A DNA stretch of 64,000 nt, taken from positions 1,054,001-1,118,000 of the forward strand of contig OY730228.1 of the NCBI GenBank assembly GCA_963422565.1, read 5' to 3'. Under the pieces are notes generated by a model. The model did no database searches. It was not told the origin of the DNA and saw nothing but the letters and a program-made list of their open reading frames with translations. A program made the translations under genes and the position numbers. This document shows, piece by piece, positions 1-8,109 of the stretch (positions are counted from its first letter, which is position 1; each line of letters opens with the position of its first letter). This DNA is from G963422565 sp963422565 (GTDB taxonomy: Bacteria > Pseudomonadota > Alphaproteobacteria > MPNO01).

Positions 1-1308
1 GGCGACCTCCCCGCACAGCCGTTCGTGATCGATCCGCGCCAGCAACCGGTCGAGCAAGTCCTCGTAGAGCCCCGAATCGAGCAGCACCGGGGTCTCCATC
101 GCCTGGAAATAGCGGGAGTAGGGCATGCTCTCGGCCGGGATGAAGTTGCGCCGGCGGATCTCCAGCCGATCGATCCCGACGCGGTGGGCAGCGGCATCGA
201 GGAGACGCTCGCGGGCGAAGGTCGATTCGTAGCGGCCCGGCGCCCGGTAGGTGCCCGCCGGGGTCTTGTTGGTGAGCCGGACATGAGCGCTGGCATAGAA
301 GGCAGGGATCCGGTAAGGGCCGCCGAGCATAGCCGTCGCGAGGTCGGCGACCGTCACCCCGTGGCTGCGAACATAGGCGCCCTGGTCGGAATAGATGTCG
401 TCCTCGAGGGCGAGGATGACGCCGTCCGCATCGACGGCGGCGCGAATGCGATGGACCTGGTCGCGCGAATGGTTGAGGGCGACCAGGCTCTCCCGCCGGT
501 CCTCGATCCATTTTATCGGCCGGCCCAGCCGCCGGGCGGCGATGCAGACCAGCACGTCCTCGGGGTAGAGCTCGCCGCGCACGCCGAAGCCGCCGCCGAC
601 ATGGCCCTCGAACAATTCGAGCTCGCCGCGGCCGAGGCCCAGCATGGCGGCGATCGCGTCCCGGTTGTAATGGGGCACCTTGGCCGCCCCGTAGAGTTCG
701 ATCCGGCCGCGCCCGGCGTCGAACCTGGCGATCGCGCCGCGGGTCTCGAGCGGCACGCCGGAATGTCGGCCCACCGCATATTCCGCCGCGACGACATGGG
801 CGGCAGCGGCGAAGGCGGCCTCCCGGTCGCCGTAATATTTCTCGACCAGCGCGGCCTCGCTGTCGCAGCCCGGCGCGAAGGCCACCGGCGGGGCGACGGC
901 GCTGACCGCGGGCGGCGCCGGATCGACATCGATGCCGACCACCTCGGCGGCGTCTTCCGCGCCGTAGGCGGTCTCCGCGAAGACGACCGCGACCGGCTCG
1001 CCGACATAGCGGACCACGCCCCGCGCCAGGATGGGCTGGCGGTAGGGGTCGAGCCCCTCGACCCGCGACAGGCGGAAGTCGATCGGCGGGATGTCGGCGA
1101 CATCGTCCCCGCTCCAGACCGCGGCGACCCCCGGCATCCGCAGCGCCTCGGCCGGATCGATCCCGCGGAGGCGCCCGAACGCCGCCGGAGAACGCACGAC
1201 CCGCATATGGAGCTGATCCGGAAAGCTGACGTCGTCGGCGAAGCGCCCCTTGCCCCTCAGCAATACGCGGTCTTCGATCCTGGGAAGGCGCCGCCCGACG
1301 ACGGTCAT
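1..1308 (-). CDS. Molybdenum hydroxylase large subunit (xanthine dehydrogenase/CO dehydrogenase family), N-terminal 436 residues
   Basis: The protein belongs to the molybdopterin-binding large-subunit family that hydroxylates N-heterocycles, purines, aldehydes or CO. The ATG at 1308 opens with MTVVGRRLPRIEDRVLLRGK, the family's usual entry into the a/b-hammerhead domain, and the reading frame is open to the window edge, so the C-terminal part with the catalytic Glu lies outside. Visible family signatures are VRYVGEPVAVVFAE near residue 100, GGGFGVRGELYPEDV near 240, WIEDRRE near 270 and TYRAPGRYESTFARERLLDAAA near 350. It resembles the complete paralogue at 20864-23152 more than the one at 12243-14573. 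No FAD or 2Fe-2S subunit gene is next to it on the visible side. The substrate cannot be read from sequence. It is divergent from the cyclase-family gene at 1418, with 109 bp between them that could hold both promoters. Confidence 0.9.
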   Translation of the reverse strand, partial: MTVVGRRLPRIEDRVLLRGKGRFADDVSFPDQLHMRVVRSPAAFGRLRGIDPAEALRMPGVAAVWSGDDVADIPPIDFRLSRVEGLDPYRQPILARGVVRYVGEPVAVVFAETAYGAEDAAEVVGIDVDPAPPAVSAVAPPVAFAPGCDSEAALVEKYYGDREAAFAAAAHVVAAEYAVGRHSGVPLETRGAIARFDAGRGRIELYGAAKVPHYNRDAIAAMLGLGRGELELFEGHVGGGFGVRGELYPEDVLVCIAARRLGRPIKWIEDRRESLVALNHSRDQVHRIRAAVDADGVILALEDDIYSDQGAYVRSHGVTVADLATAMLGGPYRIPAFYASAHVRLTNKTPAGTYRAPGRYESTFARERLLDAAAHRVGIDRLEIRRRNFIPAESMPYSRYFQAMETPVLLDSGLYEDLLDRLLARIDHERLCGEVA

Positions 1309-1417
1309 GCGCGGACGCGGGGATACAAAGCCACTGCCATGGCGTTTACGATAGCAAGCGGCCGCCGGGCCGGGCAATGGCGCCCTCCGGCCGAGCGCGA
1401 CGCAGGAGGATGCGGAC

Positions 1418-2263
1418 ATGAAGATGGTCGACCTGTCGCATATGATGAATCTGCATACACCGGGCTGGGTCGGCTACGCCGGCAACAAGATGTATTACGC
1501 GCAAAATCTCCAGACCAAGGCGATCGTCGCGCAGCGGATCGACACCGCCCTCCATGTCGGCACCCATCTCGACGGCGCGATGCACGCGACCGACGCCAAG
1601 GGCGACATGGCCTCCTATCCGCTCGACTATCTGGTCGGGCGCGGCGCCGTGGTGGACGTCTCCGAGCATATGGAGGACTGGGCGATCATCACCCCCGAGA
1701 TGATCGAGTCCGCGCCCGTCGACATCGAGGACGGCGACATCCTGATCATTCACACCGGCTATCACCGCTATTACGAAGGGCGGCCGCAGCAGGATCTCGT
1801 GCGCTATTTCTGCCTGCACCCGGGCGGCAATCTCGCCCTCCTGAACTGGATGCTGGACCGCAGGATCAAGTGGTTCGGCATCGATTGCGGGTCCGGGGAC
1901 CACGCGATGAACACCTCGATCCGCCATATGCGGCCCGACCTGACGGAAGCCTTCGAGGCGCAGGTCGGCATGAGCTGCCGCGAATTCTTCGGCGAGTACA
2001 GCTATACCCACAGCCTGTCGGGGCGAAAGGTGACATCCGATATCTTCCCCTTCCACTCCTACGCGTTCCAGGAGGGGTTGATCCATGCCGAGAATGTCGG
2101 CGGCGACATCGAGCTGATGCTGAACCGGCGCGCGGTGATCGGCGCCTTCCCGTGGCGCTACGAGGGGCTGGAGGCCTGTCCCTGCCGGATCGTCTGCTTC
2201 ACCGACATCGGCGAGAACGTCGAGGCCGTCGGCGGCGTCGCCAAGGCGATCGCAGGCGTCTGA
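1418..2263 (+). CDS. Cyclase/kynurenine formamidase-like metal-dependent hydrolase
   Basis: A 281-residue member of the cyclase family (PF04199; kynurenine formamidases, isatin hydrolases and similar amidases/lactonases). The metal-binding motif HVGTHLDGAMH (residues about 46-56) is the family's HxGTHxDxxxH pattern, and WFGIDCGSGDH near residue 150 fits the second conserved block. The start ATG lies about 9 nt after a purine-rich AGGAGG stretch (1405-1410). No signal peptide is seen, so it should be cytoplasmic. Members open amide or lactone bonds in ring-cleavage products. It is divergent from a molybdenum hydroxylase and convergent with an isochorismatase-family hydrolase; together these look like a degradation route for a nitrogen-containing ring compound, which is inference only. 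The true substrate is unknown. Confidence 0.85.
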   Translation: MKMVDLSHMMNLHTPGWVGYAGNKMYYAQNLQTKAIVAQRIDTALHVGTHLDGAMHATDAKGDMASYPLDYLVGRGAVVDVSEHMEDWAIITPEMIESAPVDIEDGDILIIHTGYHRYYEGRPQQDLVRYFCLHPGGNLALLNWMLDRRIKWFGIDCGSGDHAMNTSIRHMRPDLTEAFEAQVGMSCREFFGEYSYTHSLSGRKVTSDIFPFHSYAFQEGLIHAENVGGDIELMLNRRAVIGAFPWRYEGLEACPCRIVCFTDIGENVEAVGGVAKAIAGV

Positions 2264-2294
2264 CCCCGCCCCCGCCCCGGCGGCCCGGCACCGC

Positions 2295-2990
2295 TCACGC
2301 AGCGGCCTGGCGCGGCGCGCGGGCCGAGATCTCCTCGATCGCCTCTTCGAGCACCATCACGTCGGCATATTTGTGGTGCATGTCGAACAGGTTGATCTTG
2401 TGCGATAGCTCGCTGCGGTCGAAGACGCACTCCTCGACGACGGTCACGTGGTAGCCGGCCGAGTAGGCATCGACCACCGAGGCACGCACGCAGCCGGACG
2501 TGCTCTCGCCGCAGACGATCAGGCTGTTGACGTCGCGCTCGTTCAGGGCCGCGGATGTCGGCGTTCCCGCGAAGGCGCTGGCTCGCTCCTTGCGGATGAC
2601 AAGATCGCCGTCCTCGGGGGTGAAGGCCTCGAAAATCTCGTAGGCGTCCGCGTCCGGATCGGCGATCTGCCGCCGCTTGGTCGACTGCACCCGCGATTTT
2701 CGGAGCGAGCTGGTCACGTAGACGATCGGCAGGCCGGCGGTCCGCGCCGCCGCGAACAGGCGCCGCGTTGGCGCGATCGCCTCCCAGGCGTAGACGCCGC
2801 AGGTGTTCGGATAGTCCAGCAACTCGTGCGGCGGATGGGCACCGCCGCGATAGACCAGGTTGTAGAGATCGATCGCGAGCAGGGCCGGACGGGTTCCGAT
2901 ACGGAGCGGACGCCGATAGGGCGCATAGACGTCCAGCACTTCCTGGGGAACGATATCCTTCCAGCAATGGTCTTCGAAATCGCGGGCCAT
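2295..2990 (-). CDS. Isochorismatase-family cysteine hydrolase (N-carbamoylsarcosine amidase-like)
   Basis: The 231-residue product has the isochorismatase-like fold signatures: LLAIDLYN with the catalytic Asp, a conserved SSLRKSR stretch, and VCGESTSGCVRASVVDA near residue 165 with the nucleophilic Cys in the usual place. Members hydrolyse C-N amide bonds (carbamoylsarcosine, nicotinamide, ureido compounds) or vinyl ethers. The frame is open further upstream, but the ATG at 2990 is chosen because GGAGGCTGAT sits directly before it and because homology would begin near MARDFEDHCWKDIVP. The extended length and the GESTSGCVRASV loop resemble N-carbamoylsarcosine amidohydrolase-type proteins more than short nicotinamidases. 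It faces the cyclase-family gene tail to tail with about 30 bp between, and may serve the same amide-degrading pathway. Confidence 0.85.
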   Translation of the reverse strand: MARDFEDHCWKDIVPQEVLDVYAPYRRPLRIGTRPALLAIDLYNLVYRGGAHPPHELLDYPNTCGVYAWEAIAPTRRLFAAARTAGLPIVYVTSSLRKSRVQSTKRRQIADPDADAYEIFEAFTPEDGDLVIRKERASAFAGTPTSAALNERDVNSLIVCGESTSGCVRASVVDAYSAGYHVTVVEECVFDRSELSHKINLFDMHHKYADVMVLEEAIEEISARAPRQAAA

Positions 2991-3290
2991 ATCAGCCTCC
3001 GGAAACGGGGATCGTGCGGTCGGTTCGTTCTCTCTGTTCTCGACAGGACGCTGCCTCGGTCCATTGTCGTCGGGAGGATCGCGACATGCCGACGAATATT
3101 CCGCCCTGTCCTGCCCGTCGGCCACGATCGCCCGGAGTCCTCGGGGCTCGGAAATATGCCGCGACGCAGGCCGTCGGCCTGCCGTCCCACGTCTCGGCTG
3201 CCCTGGCATACAGGGGCGACGACAGCGACACCCCTCCCCACATCGGGAAGCCTGCGCCCGAGAACGAAAGCCGTACGAGACTTCGCGTTA
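2991..3290. other. Intergenic stretch, 300 bp, no gene seen
   Basis: No convincing coding region. The G+C content falls visibly from about 3200 onward towards the small membrane protein gene. The part next to 2990 must hold the ribosome binding site (GGAGGCTGAT) and presumably the promoter of the isochorismatase-family gene. No clear -35/-10 pair could be fixed by eye. Confidence 0.5.
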
Positions 3291-3722
3291 TCATCTTGCG
3301 CTCGCACCGGTAGCAAGGATTCCCAGAAGCATGAGCATTACGACGGAAAGAGCGCCATAAAACCTGCAGACGGGCCAAGACCACGCAACATTCCAGACGG
3401 AACCCACCGTGGCGGCATATGGGAGATAGTCCAACTCGAAAGGTTTGGTCGACGAACCGGAAACGACCGCCTCGTACAGCTTGATATAGCATCTTTCGAG
3501 GCGAGGGTATCGAGCGTCCATGGTCCAGAAAGCGATCACCGGAATGGTGCCGCCCAAGCCGATCAACCAGTGGGGATCGTCCGACAGCCCCGAGAAGACG
3601 AAGGCTGCGGCGACCAGCGACACGGCCCATGTCTTCATCTGCGCACTTTTGGCCGCCATACGGGCAACGACGCCCTGCACCAGTTTCAGATGTGCAACCG
3701 CTCTCCGCGGATCGTCCGTCAT
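3291..3722 (-). CDS. Small membrane protein of unknown function, three predicted TM segments
   Basis: A 143-residue protein starting MTDDPRRAVAHLKLVQGV. Hydrophobic segments lie at about residues 30-47, 52-68 and 112-140. The soluble parts carry the patterns HLKLVQGVVARMAAKS and DARYPRLERCYIKLYEAV. These resemble, from memory, a widespread family of small 2-3 TM proteins with a HLKxIQxVIxRM start and a WxLDAxYLxxERxFRxLY motif, whose genes often sit in accessory or defence-like regions; this was not verified. The gene stands alone: flanking gaps of 300 and 470 bp hold no other gene. Base composition is clearly lower in G+C (roughly 55-58% by eye) than the neighbours, consistent with recent acquisition. 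No enzymatic motif is seen and no function is assigned. Confidence 0.65.
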   Translation of the reverse strand: MTDDPRRAVAHLKLVQGVVARMAAKSAQMKTWAVSLVAAAFVFSGLSDDPHWLIGLGGTIPVIAFWTMDARYPRLERCYIKLYEAVVSGSSTKPFELDYLPYAATVGSVWNVAWSWPVCRFYGALSVVMLMLLGILATGASAR

Positions 3723-4191
3723 GCGGGCAGACTACCATTGCCGACCGCGACCGGCGAAGGCCCTGTCGCGGTATCCGGTCCACCGGACCGTGGGGTCGTC
3801 CATCCGATTCGCGCGTTCGGTGCACGCGGACGACCGACCTACTTCCGCGGCGGCCGTTCGCCGCTCCCGCCCGTCCGCGCCGTTGCGGGTCGGCGGGACG
3901 ATTGCCCCGGCGCCCCGAGACGGTCCCGGTTTGTCGGACGGTCCGAAAGCAGGATGCCTTGGCGGAAAGGTCCGGATCTGTGTGGTGAGGAGGTGGTGCC
4001 GGGCGACCGGCGTCCCTGCCGCGATGGGGGTTTCCGCCGCGAAGCGGCATGTCGAGACCGCCCGCGAGTTCGGGATCGAGAGCCTACACGGCAGATGAGA
4101 ACCGCCGAGATGGCGGCGGGGCGCATTGAAACGCCGCGGCCGGATTGCGTATCTTCGGGGCGCTCGATCGGCAACAGCGAGCGCCAATCTC
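3723..4191. other. Intergenic stretch, about 470 bp, no gene seen
   Basis: Several overlapping open frames cross this stretch but none has a plausible start, composition or family motif. It must contain the promoter and ribosome binding site of the amidase gene at 4192 and the upstream region of the small membrane protein gene (start 3722, opposite strand). No obvious repeat or hairpin terminator was found. Confidence 0.5.
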
Positions 4192-5373
4192 ATGCGGGAC
4201 GACTTTCGCCGGCTCTGCGCCGTCGCGCTGATCGCCGCCGGGTTGTCGATCCCGGCCGAGGCTGCGGAGGTGACCGGCGTCCGCATCGGCGAGAGCGACG
4301 GCAGGACCCGGCTGGTCCTCGAGACCTCCGCCCGGGTCGACGCCGTCGTTTCCCGGATCGCCGCGCCCGACCGCGTGGTGATCGACCTGCCGGCGCTGCG
4401 CTGGCGGGTGGACCCGTCGAAGATCGGCCCGCGCGGCCCGATCGCCAAGCTGCGCCACGGACGCCAGCGCGGAGGCGGCTCCCGGCTGGTGCTGGATCTC
4501 GCCGCCCCGGTCGGCACCGTCCGGACCTTCGTCCTGCCGTCCCAGGCGAACCGAGGATATCGGCTCGTCGTCGATCTCCGAGCGCAGACCGAGGGCGGGC
4601 TCGCCCGCAGGTCCTCGCCCGCGGCCGGCCAGCCGCGCGCCGGTCCGGCTTCGCCTGTGCCCCGGCCCAAGCCCCAGCGCCGCAAGCCGCTGATCGTGCT
4701 CGATCCGGGACATGGCGGGGTCGATCCCGGGGCGATCGGGGTCGGGGGCACGCGCGAGAAGCGGGTGACGCTCGCCCATGCGCAGGTGCTCGCCCGGCGG
4801 CTGAAGGCCACGGGGCACTACCGGGTGCTGCTGACGCGGAGGAACGACCGTTTCATCCGGCTGGGGCGCCGCGTCCGGATCGCGCGGGAGTCGAAGGCGG
4901 ATCTGTTCATCTCGCTGCATGCCGATTCGCATCGCAAGCGCGCGATCTCCGGAGCGTCGGTCTATACTCTGTCCGAGCGTGCGTCCGATCGGGCCGCGGC
5001 GGCGCTGGCGGCGCGCGAGAACAAGGCCGATCTGATCGCCGGCGTCGCGCTGGACCGGCAGAGTTCCGAGATCGCGGACATCCTGATCGACCTGTCCCAG
5101 CGGCAGACGATGAACGAATCGGCGGTCTTCGCACGGATACTGATGGGACGGCTGGGCAAGGTGCGCAGGCTGTTGCGCAACACACACCGTTTCGCGGGTT
5201 TCGCCGTCCTCAAGGCTCCGGACGTTCCCTCGGTCCTGGTCGAGCTCGGCTATCTGTCGAACCGGCGCGACGAGAAGCGGCTGCTGAGCTCTGCCCATCG
5301 GGTGCGCGTCGCCGACGCGATCATCTCCGCGATCGACGCCTATTTCGCTCGCCGGCGGGCCTTGCGGGGCTGA
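4192..5373 (+). CDS. amiC: N-acetylmuramoyl-L-alanine amidase, AmiC type (AMIN + Amidase_3)
   Basis: A 393-residue periplasmic cell-wall hydrolase that cleaves the amide bond between MurNAc and L-Ala during septal splitting. The chosen start (MRDDFRRLCAVALIAAGLSI...AEA) gives a clean signal peptide; the longer open frame upstream adds a non-homologous Arg-rich stretch. An AMIN domain (about residues 25-130: VRIGESDGRTRLVLETS) precedes a Pro-rich linker and the zinc amidase domain from residue 165. Zinc and catalytic residues are visible in LDPGHGGVDPGAIG, the Glu of TREKRVTLAHA, FISLHADSH and VLVELGYLSN. The gene directly precedes mrcA (27 bp), an arrangement common in alphaproteobacteria, so the two are probably co-transcribed. 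Confidence 0.95.
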   Translation: MRDDFRRLCAVALIAAGLSIPAEAAEVTGVRIGESDGRTRLVLETSARVDAVVSRIAAPDRVVIDLPALRWRVDPSKIGPRGPIAKLRHGRQRGGGSRLVLDLAAPVGTVRTFVLPSQANRGYRLVVDLRAQTEGGLARRSSPAAGQPRAGPASPVPRPKPQRRKPLIVLDPGHGGVDPGAIGVGGTREKRVTLAHAQVLARRLKATGHYRVLLTRRNDRFIRLGRRVRIARESKADLFISLHADSHRKRAISGASVYTLSERASDRAAAALAARENKADLIAGVALDRQSSEIADILIDLSQRQTMNESAVFARILMGRLGKVRRLLRNTHRFAGFAVLKAPDVPSVLVELGYLSNRRDEKRLLSSAHRVRVADAIISAIDAYFARRRALRG

Positions 5374-5400
5374 GCGCGGGCCTCGCTGGGGGAGGATCGG

Positions 5401-7797
5401 ATGCGTGGTCTGAGGGTGCTCGGCTGGTTCCTGGGCTCGGCGGCGTTCCTCGCGATTCTGGGCGCGGGCGCCGCTGCCTGGCTGTTCTCGCGCTACGGCG
5501 CCGGTTTGCCCGAATACGCGCAGCTCGCCGGCTACCGCTCGCCGGTAGTGAGCCGCATCCACGCCGGAGACGGCCGGCTTCTGGCCGAGTTCGCGACGCA
5601 GAAGCGCGTGTTCGTCCCGATCGGGGCGATCCCCGACCGGGTCGTAGACGCGTTTCTCGCCGCCGAGGACAAGACGTTCTTCACACATCCGGGAATCGAC
5701 GTCCCGGGCATAGCGAGCGCGCTGTTCCGCAACCTGATGCAGATCGGCAGCGACCGGCGCCCAATCGGCGCCTCGACGATCACCCAGCAGGTAGCGCGCA
5801 ACTTCCTGCTGAGCAACGTCCTGTCCTACGAGCGCAAGATCAAGGAGATCATCCTCGCCTTCCGCATCGAGAGCGCGCTGAGCAAGCAACGCATCCTCGA
5901 ACTCTATCTGAACGAAATCTATCTCGGGCGCGGCTCCTGGGGCGTCGCCGCGGCGGCGCTCAACTATTTCCGCAAGTCGCTCGACGAGTTGACGATCGCC
6001 GAGGCGGCCTTCATCGCCGGGCTGCCCAAGGCGCCCAGCAGCTACGATCCGATAGGGCGGCCGGAGGCCACCCGCGCCCGGCGGGACTACGTGATCCGAC
6101 AGCTCCGCCGGAACGGCCGCATCACCGAGGCGGAGGCCGCCTCCGCCCGTGCCGGCCCCGTCGCCGCGGTCGAACCCGAGGGGGTCGAGATCGTCCGTGC
6201 CGACCACTTCGTCGAGGAGGTGCGCCGCCGGCTCGCCGAACGGTACGGCGCGACGACGCTCTATGGCGGGGGGCTCTCGGTGCGCACCACGCTGGACACG
6301 CACCTCCAGGCGATCGGCGACAGGGCGCTGCGCGCGGGTCTTATCGCCTATGACCGCCGCCACGGATGGCGCGGCCCGCTGGCGCGGGGCGATGCCGGCC
6401 GGCCTCTGCGGCCGCAGCTCGCCGGGATCGACATCGGGCGGGCACCGGCGGGCTGGCGGCCCGCGCTCGTCCAGCGGACGACCGAGACCGCCGCCGTGAT
6501 CCGGCTGGACGGCGATGCGACCGGGCGGATTCCGCTCGCCGAGCTCCGATGGGCGCGGCGGCGACTGCCGGAACAGCGGATCGGCCGCGCCGTGCGCCGC
6601 CCGGCCGACGTGGTCGCGCCGGGCGACATCGTCCTGGTCGAGAGGCTCGATTCCGGCGCGCCGTTCGTCTTCGGGCTCCGTCAGATCCCGGATGTGGACG
6701 GCGCGCTGGTCGCGCTCGACCCCCATACCGGCCGGGTGCTCGCGCTCTCGGGCGGGTTCAGCTACGCCGGAAGCGAGTTCAACCGGGCGACTCAGGCCTG
6801 GCGGCAGCCGGGTTCGGCCTTCAAGCCGTTCGTCTATCTGGCGGCGCTGGACAACGGCTTCACCCCCTCCGACCTCGTTCTCGACGCGCCGCTGGTCGTC
6901 GACCAGGGGCTGGAGCTCGGCAAGTGGAAGCCCAGCAACTACGGCGGCGGCTTCTACGGCCCGAGCACGCTCAGAGCCGGCATCGAGAAGTCCCGCAACC
7001 TGATGACGGCGCGGCTCGCCCGGAAGATCGGCATGGAGAAAGTGGCCAACTATGCCGAGCGGTTCGGCATCGTCGACCGGATGCCCCGCCTCCTGGCGAT
7101 GTCGCTCGGCGCCGGCGAAACAACGCTGCTCAGGCTGACCGCGGCCTACGCGATGCTGGTCAACGGCGGCAAGCGCATCGTCCCGACCGTGTTCGACCGA
7201 ATTCAGGACCGCCAGGGCCGAACGGTCTACCGCCACGACCGCCGGCTCTGCCCGGAATGCTCGGCGGTCGCGTGGCGCGGCCAGGCGGAGGAGCCCGATC
7301 CGCCCGACCTCCGCGTCCGGGTCGCCGATCCGCGCAGCGCCTTCCAGATCGTCTCGATGCTCGAAGGGGCGGTCCAGCGCGGAACCGGGCGCACGGTCCG
7401 CGCCGTCGGCAAGCCGATCGCCGGCAAGACCGGGACGACCAACGAAAGCCTCGACTGCTGGTTCGTCGGTTTCTCGCCCGACCTCGCGGCGGGCGTCTAT
7501 GTCGGCTTCGACACCCCGCGCACGCTCGGGCGCCGGGAGACCGGCGCGACCGCCGCTGCGCCCATCTTCCGCGATTTCATGAAGGAGGCGCTCGAGGGCG
7601 CGGCAGCGATCCCCTTTCGCAGGCCGCCGGGTATCCGGCTGGTACAGGTCGATGCGGGGAGCGGGCGCCCCACCCCGCCCGGCGGCCGCGGGGCCATCCT
7701 CGAGGCTTTCAAACCGGGGACGGAGCCCGGCGCGGCTCGCCCGTCGGGTGGGGAAAGGCGCCGCTCCGGCCGGAGCTGGCGCCGCGACCTGTACTGA
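5401..7797 (+). CDS. mrcA: Penicillin-binding protein 1A, bifunctional transglycosylase/transpeptidase
   Basis: A 798-residue class A PBP that polymerises and cross-links peptidoglycan at the inner membrane. An N-terminal TM segment (about residues 5-30) is followed by the GT51 glycosyltransferase domain with AAEDKTFFTHPGID, GASTITQQVARNFLL and RILELYLNEIYLGRGSWG. A middle OB-like region follows (about 300-430). The transpeptidase domain has the active-site serine in GSAFKPF near residue 477, SRN near 532 and KTG in AGKTGTTNESLDCWF near 676. The end is short and basic (RRSGRSWRRDLY). The length is typical of alphaproteobacterial PBP1A. It lies directly behind amiC. Confidence 0.97.
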   Translation: MRGLRVLGWFLGSAAFLAILGAGAAAWLFSRYGAGLPEYAQLAGYRSPVVSRIHAGDGRLLAEFATQKRVFVPIGAIPDRVVDAFLAAEDKTFFTHPGIDVPGIASALFRNLMQIGSDRRPIGASTITQQVARNFLLSNVLSYERKIKEIILAFRIESALSKQRILELYLNEIYLGRGSWGVAAAALNYFRKSLDELTIAEAAFIAGLPKAPSSYDPIGRPEATRARRDYVIRQLRRNGRITEAEAASARAGPVAAVEPEGVEIVRADHFVEEVRRRLAERYGATTLYGGGLSVRTTLDTHLQAIGDRALRAGLIAYDRRHGWRGPLARGDAGRPLRPQLAGIDIGRAPAGWRPALVQRTTETAAVIRLDGDATGRIPLAELRWARRRLPEQRIGRAVRRPADVVAPGDIVLVERLDSGAPFVFGLRQIPDVDGALVALDPHTGRVLALSGGFSYAGSEFNRATQAWRQPGSAFKPFVYLAALDNGFTPSDLVLDAPLVVDQGLELGKWKPSNYGGGFYGPSTLRAGIEKSRNLMTARLARKIGMEKVANYAERFGIVDRMPRLLAMSLGAGETTLLRLTAAYAMLVNGGKRIVPTVFDRIQDRQGRTVYRHDRRLCPECSAVAWRGQAEEPDPPDLRVRVADPRSAFQIVSMLEGAVQRGTGRTVRAVGKPIAGKTGTTNESLDCWFVGFSPDLAAGVYVGFDTPRTLGRRETGATAAAPIFRDFMKEALEGAAAIPFRRPPGIRLVQVDAGSGRPTPPGGRGAILEAFKPGTEPGAARPSGGERRRSGRSWRRDLY

Positions 7798-7887
7798 TCC
7801 CCGATCCTCGGCAGCCGGGTTCGGACGAGGGGCAGGGAGTCAGGTGAAGACCGCGCGGCAACGCCCACCGGAGCCTCGGCTCGGCCG

Positions 7888-8109
7888 ATGTCAGCGCTGG
7901 TGCGGCGCACGGTGACGCTCGCCGGGCACCGGACCTCGGTCGCGCTCGAGCCGGTGTTCTGGGAGGAGATCGAGGCCGCTGCTTCCCGGCACGGCTGCAC
8001 GGTCGGCGCGCTGATCGCCGAAATCGACACCCGGCGCAGCGCGAGCCTCGCCTCGGCGCTCCGCGTCCATGTGGTCGAGGCGCTACGCGCCCGCCGTCAG
8101 CATATCTGA
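7888..8109 (+). CDS. Ribbon-helix-helix domain protein (RHH_4 family)
   Basis: A 73-residue protein matching the RHH_4 family (PF13467) of small alphaproteobacterial DNA-binding proteins: VRRTVTLAGHRTSVALEPVFWEEIEAAASRHG gives the beta strand and first helix and TVGALIAEIDTRR the second, followed by SASLASALRVHVVEALRA. Targets of this family are not known; the fold implies sequence-specific DNA binding as a dimer. It is 90 bp behind mrcA on the same strand and its last 13 bp overlap the convergent 3' end of the heparinase-like gene. Confidence 0.85.
   Translation: MSALVRRTVTLAGHRTSVALEPVFWEEIEAAASRHGCTVGALIAEIDTRRSASLASALRVHVVEALRARRQHI

Noticed and set aside
2448..6353. A 1301-codon open frame on the plus strand
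   Set aside because: It runs across amiC, mrcA and intergenic sequence in another phase, is almost all Arg/Gly/Ala/Pro, and has no family motif. Long empty frames are expected at this G+C.
4084..7236. A 1050-codon open frame on the minus strand opposite amiC and mrcA
   Set aside because: Composition (Arg, Gly, Asp, Gln) is that of an antisense shadow; the opposite strand holds two complete, well-conserved genes.
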